Made by a program: the position numbers and the translations under genes
Assembly: GCA_016926135.1 (NCBI GenBank)
Contig: JAFGPH010000481.1
Coordinates: 1 to 6,867 of the forward strand
Length of the DNA stretch: 6,867 bases
Direction: 5' to 3'
Origin: Deltaproteobacteria bacterium
GTDB lineage: Bacteria > Desulfobacterota > DSM-4660 > Desulfatiglandales > HGW-15
In this document: positions 1-5,054 of the stretch, piece after piece
Layout: each line of letters opens with the position of its first letter
Numbering within the stretch: position 1 is the stretch's first letter
The notes under the pieces: generated by a model
What the model was told of the DNA's origin: nothing
The model's input: the letters and a program-made list of their open reading frames with translations, nothing else
Databases searched by the model: none

Positions 1-618
1 AAGGGACCGGGCTGGATTTACTGGATCCGGCATTTCGACGGCAAGAACCAGATCATGGAGAACCCCGTTCTGTACTTTTTCGATGATTCCTTTCGCCTCA
101 TCAAGAAGATCGAGGGAAGAAGGGCGGCCTGGGATGGGCAGGGGTGGAGACTGGAGGATGCCGCCATTCTGGAGTCGAGCGAAGGCGGAGGCTACAGGGT
201 TGAGAGAAGGAAGGACCTATTTCTGGAGATCCCTGAAACCCCGGAGTCCTTTGTGAGGGGACTGAAGAAGCCCGAAGAGATGAGCTACTGGCAATTGAAG
301 CGATATGCCCGGGAAGTTCGCCAGGAAGGCTATGACAACACGAAGTATTTGGTGGATATGAACATCAAGACGGCCTTCCCCTTTATCAGCGTGGTGCTGG
401 TGATCATGGGTATCCCGATTGCCCTGGGGGTGAAGAGAAGGGGGACGCCCCTGGCCGTGTCCATAGGGATAGGGGTCTGTTTCCTGTACATCCTCACGCT
501 GGGCCTCTCGCGGTCTCTTGGTCTCATGAGCGTTCTCCCGCCTCTTCTTTCCGCCTGGTTGTCCAATCTCGTTTTCTCTTTTGCAGGGATCTATCTCATG
601 ATGCGTATGGAGAGATGA
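1..618 (+). CDS. lptG: LptF/LptG-family LPS export permease, 3' part (LptG-like)
   Basis: This is the C-terminal 205 residues of a YjgP/YjgQ-type permease; the frame is open from base 1, so the ATG at 55 is internal and not the start. In the LptB2FG complex, LptF and LptG are the inner-membrane subunits that extract LPS and pass it to LptC and the periplasmic bridge. The visible part begins in the periplasmic beta-jellyroll region (GWIYWIRHFDG) and continues through the linker containing MSYWQLKRYAREVRQEG. It ends with three membrane helices near bases 364-423, 448-516 and 541-606. The K-x-A-x-P pattern in NIKTAFPFI at the start of the first of these helices is typical of the family. LptF and LptG are hard to separate from a C-terminal piece. 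LptG is favoured because lptG is usually the distal gene of an lptF-lptG pair and unrelated genes follow here, but the upstream neighbour is not visible. The gene ends in a 4-base overlap with the next one. Confidence 0.88.
   Translation, partial: KGPGWIYWIRHFDGKNQIMENPVLYFFDDSFRLIKKIEGRRAAWDGQGWRLEDAAILESSEGGGYRVERRKDLFLEIPETPESFVRGLKKPEEMSYWQLKRYAREVRQEGYDNTKYLVDMNIKTAFPFISVVLVIMGIPIALGVKRRGTPLAVSIGIGVCFLYILTLGLSRSLGLMSVLPPLLSAWLSNLVFSFAGIYLMMRMER
615..618 (+). promoter_or_regulatory. ATGA stop/start overlap (translational coupling)
   Basis: The sequence ATGA holds the start codon of the glycosyltransferase (615-617) and the stop codon TGA of the permease (616-618). The nearest purine-rich run, GGAGAG at 609-614, abuts the start codon and is too close to be a good Shine-Dalgarno site. 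Termination-reinitiation is therefore the likely way the downstream gene is translated. No other ATG, GTG or TTG is better placed, and the family's N-terminal strand (IRILRIIARLN) begins a few residues after this start. Confidence 0.75.
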
Positions 619-1850
619 TCCATCTGGAACCCATAAGAATCCTTCGGATCATTGCTCGACTCAATATCGGGGGACCCGCCATCCAGGCCGCCCTCTTGAC
701 GGAAGCCCTGTCGAAGGGGCCCTATCGAACCCTACTTGTGTGTGGGAAAGTGGGTGTCCATGAAGGTGATATGTCCTATTTGGCAACCTCCAAGGGCATC
801 GGAAGGAGGGTGCTTTCAGGGCTCGGAAGGGAGATTTCTCTCCTTGACGACTTCAGATCTTTCCTGCATCTGAGGAGGGTGATCAAAGACTTCAATCCCC
901 ACATTATCCATACCCATACTGCGAAGGCGGGCACCCTGGGTCGTATTGCAGGCATGAGCCTGAACCTGTTGCGGGGAAGGAAACGAAGAATCCGGCTTGT
1001 TCACACCTTTCACGGACACGTTTTTTCCGGGTACTTCAGCCCCATGAAGACCCTGATCTTCATTTGGATTGAGCGTTGCCTGTCCAAATTCACCGACAGG
1101 ATCGTGGTCATCAGCCCTCTCCAGCGATTCGATATCTGCGAGCGATACAGAATAGCTCATGCGCATAGGGTTCAGGTCATACCCCTGGGATTCGACCTCA
1201 CGGGTTACCGCGATGCAGGACGGTACCGCGAAAGAGCGAGAAAGGAGTACCTCGAAAGTGCCTCCGGGGACATTCTCATCGTGGGTATCATCGGGAGATT
1301 GACGTCGATCAAGAACCATCGTATGCTTTTGGACGCAGCGAGAAACTTGAGAGAGAGGGGGCAGGGAGATTCCTTCAGGTTTCTTGTGGTTGGGGATGGA
1401 GAACTCAGGGAGGATCTCGCGGCGTATGCAAAGAACCTGGGGGTGGAGGATTCCGTCTCTTTCGTCGGTTGGCAGCGCGATATGCCCAGGATCTACGGGG
1501 CCATGGATGTGGTCGCCCTCACCTCCAGAAATGAAGGGACGCCCGTAACCCTGATCGAGGCCATGGCGGCAGGCATCCCGGTGGTCGCCACATCCGTGGG
1601 AGGGGTTCCGGATCTCCTGGGGAAATCGGGTAGCAGCGCGCCCGGCGGGTACAGGGCGGCCCAGCGCGGCATCCTGGTCCAGCCGGGGGACGCTTCGGCC
1701 TTGGCCGATGCCTTTCTCTTCATACGGGAGAAAAGGGAGCAGGTCCGAAGCATGTCTTCCCGTGCGAGGGTATATGCCCTCAGCCGATACGATCAGGAAA
1801 GACTGGTGAAAGACATCGCGGCTCTCTACTCCGGCATCTTGAAAGGGTAG
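615..1850 (+). CDS. GT4-family glycosyltransferase (GT-B fold)
   Basis: This is a complete 411-residue retaining glycosyltransferase of the group 1/GT4 kind, a cytoplasmic or membrane-associated enzyme that moves a sugar from a nucleotide-sugar donor to a lipid-linked or glycan acceptor. The N-terminal Rossmann half carries the glycine-rich loop NIGGPAIQA (residues 17-25), HTHTAKAG (99-106) and FHGH (132-135). The C-terminal half opens with GIIGRLTSIKNH (224-235), in which R228 and K233 are in the usual donor-phosphate-binding positions. VVGDGE follows at 258-263. The E-x7-E signature is intact as E307 and E315 in NEGTPVTLIEAMAAG. There is no signal peptide or membrane helix, as expected. A short Gly/Ser-rich insertion (about residues 336-351) separates VPDLL from GILVQPGD. 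The gene is coupled to the upstream permease and followed 45 bases later by a polyprenyl-phosphate sugar transferase, so adding a sugar to that enzyme's product is a reasonable role. Donor and acceptor cannot be read from the sequence. Confidence 0.92.
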   Translation: MIHLEPIRILRIIARLNIGGPAIQAALLTEALSKGPYRTLLVCGKVGVHEGDMSYLATSKGIGRRVLSGLGREISLLDDFRSFLHLRRVIKDFNPHIIHTHTAKAGTLGRIAGMSLNLLRGRKRRIRLVHTFHGHVFSGYFSPMKTLIFIWIERCLSKFTDRIVVISPLQRFDICERYRIAHAHRVQVIPLGFDLTGYRDAGRYRERARKEYLESASGDILIVGIIGRLTSIKNHRMLLDAARNLRERGQGDSFRFLVVGDGELREDLAAYAKNLGVEDSVSFVGWQRDMPRIYGAMDVVALTSRNEGTPVTLIEAMAAGIPVVATSVGGVPDLLGKSGSSAPGGYRAAQRGILVQPGDASALADAFLFIREKREQVRSMSSRARVYALSRYDQERLVKDIAALYSGILKG

Positions 1851-1895
1851 TGCCTGTCAAGAAGTAAGGACCCCGGAAGATCCAACTCAGCCGGC

Positions 1896-3782
1896 ATGCC
1901 GCTGATGGAAAACGAGGCCGTCAATCTTGTTGAGAGAATGAACCTATTGCCTGTCCATTACTATTTCCTTCTCTGCGCGGGGGGGTTCCTCCTTTCCCTC
2001 TGCATCACCCCTGTCGTAAGGAGGATCGCCCTGTCCAAGGGATATGTGGCGGTCCCGAAAGACACACGGTGGCACAAAAAGGAGACGGCCCTCATGGGAG
2101 GCGCCGCCATTTTCCTCTCAGCGGCAGCGGTGTGGGCTGCATCGGCATCCTGGTTCGGCTGGGATATTCTGGGGCAAGCCCACCTGTCCATGATTCTCTG
2201 CGCTGCGGCGATGTTCGGCCTGGGGTTGACCGACGACCTGGTAAACATGGATCCACAGCACAAGCTGGCTGCGCAGATCGTGATCACCTCCATCCTGATG
2301 GTCTTCGGGTTCAAAATGGACTGGACGATCTCCAGGACCGCCAACCTTTTCATTTCCATTGTGTGGGTGGTCGGTATTACGAATGCGTTCAATCTTCTCG
2401 ACAACATGGACGGACTTTCAGCCGGGGTCGCCGCCATTGCCAGCGTTTTCCTCTTTCTCACGAATTACCTGAATCCCGGCTTGGGCACGGGCCCGATCCT
2501 CTTGTTGAATGCCGCCTTCCTCGGAGCGCTCCTGGGGTTCCTCGTTTACAATTTCAATCCTGCCTCCATCTTTATGGGTGACGCAGGAAGTCTCTTCATC
2601 GGCTTCGTGATAGCCTGCCTGACCGTTTCAGGCGGGGCCGGGAAGACCATGGGCGGGACCGTAGCCCATCTGCTCTCGGTGATGGCTATTCCCATCCTGA
2701 TCCTCTTCATTCCCATTCTGGACACGGGCTTTGTCAGCGTCATGAGAAAGCTCTTTCGTCGTCCCATCTCTCAGGGAGGACGAGACCATTCTTCTCACCG
2801 CATGGTCGCCATAGGGTTTTCGGAAAGAAAGGCCGTTCTGGTTCTCTATGCCTTCGCCGTAGCCTCCGGACTCATTGCCCTGGCTATTCCCTCCCTGAGT
2901 ATCGGGCCGACCCTGGTCCTGATTGTTCTCTATCTGCTCTTCGTGATTTTCTTCTGGATCTACCTCGCACGGGTCAAGGTCTATGCGGAGGAATCGATCC
3001 TTTCCCATAACGGGCTCGGCGCCATGACCCCTCTCATCGTACAACTCACTTACAGAAGAAGGGTCTTTGAGGTTCTCCTGGATTTCGTCCTGGTCACCAT
3101 GGCCTACTATACGGCCTATCTGCTGCGTTTCGAGGGTCCCGTCTACTATCTGATCGGTGAGAATTTCCGGTTTTTCCTGAAGTCGCTGCCGATCATGGTG
3201 GCCTGTCAGATCTTCTGCTTCTATGTGGCAGGGGTGTACAGGGGGATCTGGGAGAGCACCGGCGTCAGTGATCTGATTGACTACATCAAGGGCATAACGG
3301 CGGCGACCCTGCTGGCGATGCTCCTTCTCCTTTTCCTTTACCGGTTCGAGAGTTTCTCCAGGGCCGTCTTCATCATCTATTGGGTCCTGATGTTGATCCT
3401 GATTTCTCTCTCCAGGCTTTCCTTTCGGCTTGTGGATGAGGGGATAAAGAAGGGCAGGCAGCGGGGAAACCTCGCGCTGATCTACGGCGCGGGTGTGGGA
3501 GGGCAGATGGTGGTCAAGGAAATTGAGAACAACCAAGCCCTTGAACTGGTGGTGGTGGGATTCATCGACGATAACCCGCGTAAGTACAAGAGGCGCGTTA
3601 TGGGCTACCCGGTGCTGGGCAGCAAGGAAGATCTGGAGAGAATCGTCCGAAAAAACCATATCCAGGAAATCATTATTTCTTTCAGGGCAAACGGGCTCGA
3701 AAGGAGAAGAGAAATCGAGGCCCTGTGCGCAAAGATGGGTGTGGATTTGCGCGTGAAGCAGATGAGGTTGGTGATCGGGTAA
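1896..3782 (+). CDS. WecA/MraY-type polyprenyl-phosphate sugar-1-P transferase fused to CapD/WbaP-type accessory domain
   Basis: This 628-residue integral membrane protein combines two modules. Residues 20 to about 360 form a polytopic transferase of the WecA/TagO/MraY superfamily, which moves a HexNAc-1-phosphate from a UDP-sugar to undecaprenyl phosphate on the cytoplasmic face. The family motifs are present: the Mg-binding pair D113 D114 in GLTDDL, NAFNLLDNMDGL (163-174, with N166, D169 and D172), IFMGDAGS (225-232) and a cytoplasmic His motif RDHSSHR (296-302). About ten membrane helices are visible. Residues 391 to 628 form four more helices and then a Rossmann-like domain (GAGVGG, 531-536). 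The protein is far longer than ordinary WecA (about 370 residues). Start choice is uncertain: no good Shine-Dalgarno sequence lies close to 1896 (TAAGGA at 1865-1870 is about 25 bases away). The ATG at 1938 (residue 15), just before the first helix, is an alternative. The sugar is inferred only to be a HexNAc such as GlcNAc. Confidence 0.9.
   Translation: MPLMENEAVNLVERMNLLPVHYYFLLCAGGFLLSLCITPVVRRIALSKGYVAVPKDTRWHKKETALMGGAAIFLSAAAVWAASASWFGWDILGQAHLSMILCAAAMFGLGLTDDLVNMDPQHKLAAQIVITSILMVFGFKMDWTISRTANLFISIVWVVGITNAFNLLDNMDGLSAGVAAIASVFLFLTNYLNPGLGTGPILLLNAAFLGALLGFLVYNFNPASIFMGDAGSLFIGFVIACLTVSGGAGKTMGGTVAHLLSVMAIPILILFIPILDTGFVSVMRKLFRRPISQGGRDHSSHRMVAIGFSERKAVLVLYAFAVASGLIALAIPSLSIGPTLVLIVLYLLFVIFFWIYLARVKVYAEESILSHNGLGAMTPLIVQLTYRRRVFEVLLDFVLVTMAYYTAYLLRFEGPVYYLIGENFRFFLKSLPIMVACQIFCFYVAGVYRGIWESTGVSDLIDYIKGITAATLLAMLLLLFLYRFESFSRAVFIIYWVLMLILISLSRLSFRLVDEGIKKGRQRGNLALIYGAGVGGQMVVKEIENNQALELVVVGFIDDNPRKYKRRVMGYPVLGSKEDLERIVRKNHIQEIIISFRANGLERRREIEALCAKMGVDLRVKQMRLVIG
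3066..3779 (+). other. C-terminal CapD/FlaA1/WbaP-like domain (4 TM + Rossmann) of the fused transferase
   Basis: This is the C-terminal module of the fused transferase, residues 391-628. Four hydrophobic helices at about residues 391-411, 427-446, 465-482 and 490-508 carry family landmarks: LLRFEG after the first, GVYRGIWE after the second, and an R-x(n)-SRLSFR pattern around the fourth. They are followed by a Rossmann-like fold with the loop GAGVGG (531-536), GFIDDNP (555-561) and GYPVLGS (570-576). This matches the region that Pfam calls CoA_binding_3 in polyisoprenyl-phosphate sugar transferases and in the N-terminus of CapD/PglF dehydratases. The protein stops right after this fold (VKQMRLVIG), so neither the second, catalytic dehydratase Rossmann domain nor a PglC-like catalytic domain is present. 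The module is therefore probably structural or regulatory, for example in oligomerisation or nucleotide-sugar sensing; that role is inference. Confidence 0.82.
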
Positions 3783-3813
3783 CTGAACGGATCATTTGAG
3801 TCAACACCTTAAG

Positions 3814-3820
3814 AAAGGAA
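3814..3820 (+). promoter_or_regulatory. Shine-Dalgarno site of the acyl-CoA dehydrogenase
   Basis: AAAGGAA lies 6 bases before the ATG at 3827. It is the clearest ribosome binding site in the window and fixes the start of the dehydrogenase. The other genes here have weak sites or rely on overlap. Confidence 0.7.
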
Positions 3821-3826
3821 CGGGAA

Positions 3827-4978
3827 ATGGATTTCAGTCTTTCCATGGAGCAAGATATCCTGAGAAACTCGGTGCGTCAGTTTGCGGAAAAGGAAATCAA
3901 GCCGGTCGCACAGGAGCTGGACGAACGAGAGGAGTTCTCCCATGAGACCATGAGAAAGATGGGGGAGATCGGTCTGTTCGGGATGTTCGTGTCCGAGAAG
4001 TACGGCGGCCAAGCCATGGACTATGTCTCCTACATTATTGCCACGGAGGAGATAGCCAGGGTTGACGGGTCGCATGCGGCGACGGTAGCGGCGGGGAATT
4101 CGCTTGGCATCGGCCCGTTATATTACTTCGGGAATGAAGAGCAGAAACAGAAATACCTTCCCAAGCTGTGCGCGGGGGAGACCCTTTGGGGCTTTGGATT
4201 GACCGAGCCCAATGCCGGTTCGGATGCGGGGAATACGCAGACGACGGCAGTCCTTCAGGGGGACGAATGGGTGATCAACGGCAGCAAGATCTTCATTACC
4301 AATGCGGCCACCGAGATTACGGCGGGTGTGACCGCCCTCTGTCGCACCGGAATTCGGGAGGACGGGCGGAGCGAGCTTTCATGCATCGTCATCGAATCGG
4401 GGACCCCGGGGTTGGAGGCTCGTGAAATGCACGGGAAGTTGATGTGGAGAGCCTCGAACACCAGCATGCTCTTCTTCGATGATTGCCGCGTGCCGAAGGA
4501 TAATCTCCTGGGTCCCAGAGGGCATGGGTTTTACCAGATGATGCAGACTCTCGATGGCGGGCGCCTTTCGATAGGGGCCATGGGCTTGGGTGGGGCGCAG
4601 GGCTGTCTTGATCTTGCCCTGAAGTACAGCAGGGAGAGAGTCCAGTTTGGAAAGCCGATAGGCACGTTCCAGGTGAATGCCTTCAAGTTGGCCGACATGG
4701 CCCTTGAGATCGAATGTGCCCGCCTCATTCTCTATAAGGCCTGCTGGCTGCGAGATAACGACAAACCCTTCACCAAAGAAGCGGCCATGGCCAAACTCTA
4801 CTGTTCTGAAGTCATGTATCGATGCGCGAATCACGCTGTGCAGCTTCACGGGGGCTATGGTCTCATGAAAGAGTATGACGTGGAGAGGTTCTACCGCGAT
4901 CAGAAACTGCTCGAAATCGGGGAGGGGACTTCGGAGGTGCAAAGGATCGTCATATCGAGGCTGATCGGAGCGCTGTAG
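3827..4978 (+). CDS. Acyl-CoA dehydrogenase (FAD-dependent, short/medium-chain type)
   Basis: This is a complete 383-residue cytoplasmic flavoenzyme of the usual length for short/medium-chain acyl-CoA dehydrogenases. These enzymes introduce an alpha-beta double bond into an acyl-CoA and pass electrons to electron-transfer flavoprotein. The three family regions appear in order. First is an N-terminal helical domain (1 to about 120, with GLFGMFVSEKYGG at 49-61). A beta domain follows with the flavin-contacting segment FGLTEPNAGSD (123-133) and INGSKIFITNA (150-160). The C-terminal helical domain has RVQFGKPIG (271-279) and QLHGGYG (339-345). The catalytic base is present as E366 in IGEGTSEVQR, in the position used by short- and medium-chain enzymes rather than the isovaleryl/long-chain position. 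The gene starts 44 bases after the sugar transferase and ends 76 bases before the MsbA-like gene. No ETF, thiolase or enoyl-CoA hydratase gene is visible nearby, so its substrate is unknown. It may be a catabolic enzyme by chance in this operon, or may act on an acyl group of an envelope lipid. Confidence 0.95.
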   Translation: MDFSLSMEQDILRNSVRQFAEKEIKPVAQELDEREEFSHETMRKMGEIGLFGMFVSEKYGGQAMDYVSYIIATEEIARVDGSHAATVAAGNSLGIGPLYYFGNEEQKQKYLPKLCAGETLWGFGLTEPNAGSDAGNTQTTAVLQGDEWVINGSKIFITNAATEITAGVTALCRTGIREDGRSELSCIVIESGTPGLEAREMHGKLMWRASNTSMLFFDDCRVPKDNLLGPRGHGFYQMMQTLDGGRLSIGAMGLGGAQGCLDLALKYSRERVQFGKPIGTFQVNAFKLADMALEIECARLILYKACWLRDNDKPFTKEAAMAKLYCSEVMYRCANHAVQLHGGYGLMKEYDVERFYRDQKLLEIGEGTSEVQRIVISRLIGAL

Positions 4979-4984
4979 AAAACG

Positions 4985-5039
4985 TTGGAGATTCGAGGTC
5001 GGAGGCCAAAAAAACGGATGCCTCCCCTCAGGCCTCCAA
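4985..5039 (+). repeat. Inverted repeats in the gap before the MsbA-like gene
   Basis: The 76-base gap holds GGAGGCC at 5001-5007 and its exact reverse complement GGCCTCC at 5031-5037. A competing partner GCCTCC lies at 5020-5025, and an outer pair is formed by TTGGAG (4985-4990) with CTCCAA (5034-5039). These pairings partly exclude one another. No T-run follows the stem, so it does not look like an intrinsic terminator on the + strand. It could be an mRNA processing or stability hairpin, or chance in GC-rich DNA. Confidence 0.4.
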
Positions 5040-5054
5040 GCGCGAAGCGAGCTT

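Noticed and set aside
55..57. ATG at 55 as the start of the permease gene
   Set aside because: The frame is open to base 1, and the upstream residues (GWIYWIRHFDG) belong to the same periplasmic domain, so the gene is cut by the window edge.
2069..2581. A 170-codon + strand open frame within the sugar transferase
   Set aside because: It is out of frame with the conserved catalytic core, is rich in Arg, Gly and His, and matches no family; it is an overlap artefact.
2628..3659. A long open frame on the minus strand (343 codons) opposite the fused transferase
   Set aside because: Its translation is a highly charged Gln/Glu/Asp/His-rich string with no recognisable domain, as expected from the complement of a membrane-protein gene with low stop density. 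The + strand frame carries complete family motifs.
3783..3826. A promoter ahead of the acyl-CoA dehydrogenase (TTGAGT near 3796)
   Set aside because: The motif lies only about 30 bases before the start codon, leaving no room for a -10 element and a leader; no convincing -10 sequence is visible.
5001..5037. Intrinsic terminator after the acyl-CoA dehydrogenase gene
   Set aside because: The stem is not followed by a T-run; only an A-run lies in the loop, so termination on the + strand is not supported.
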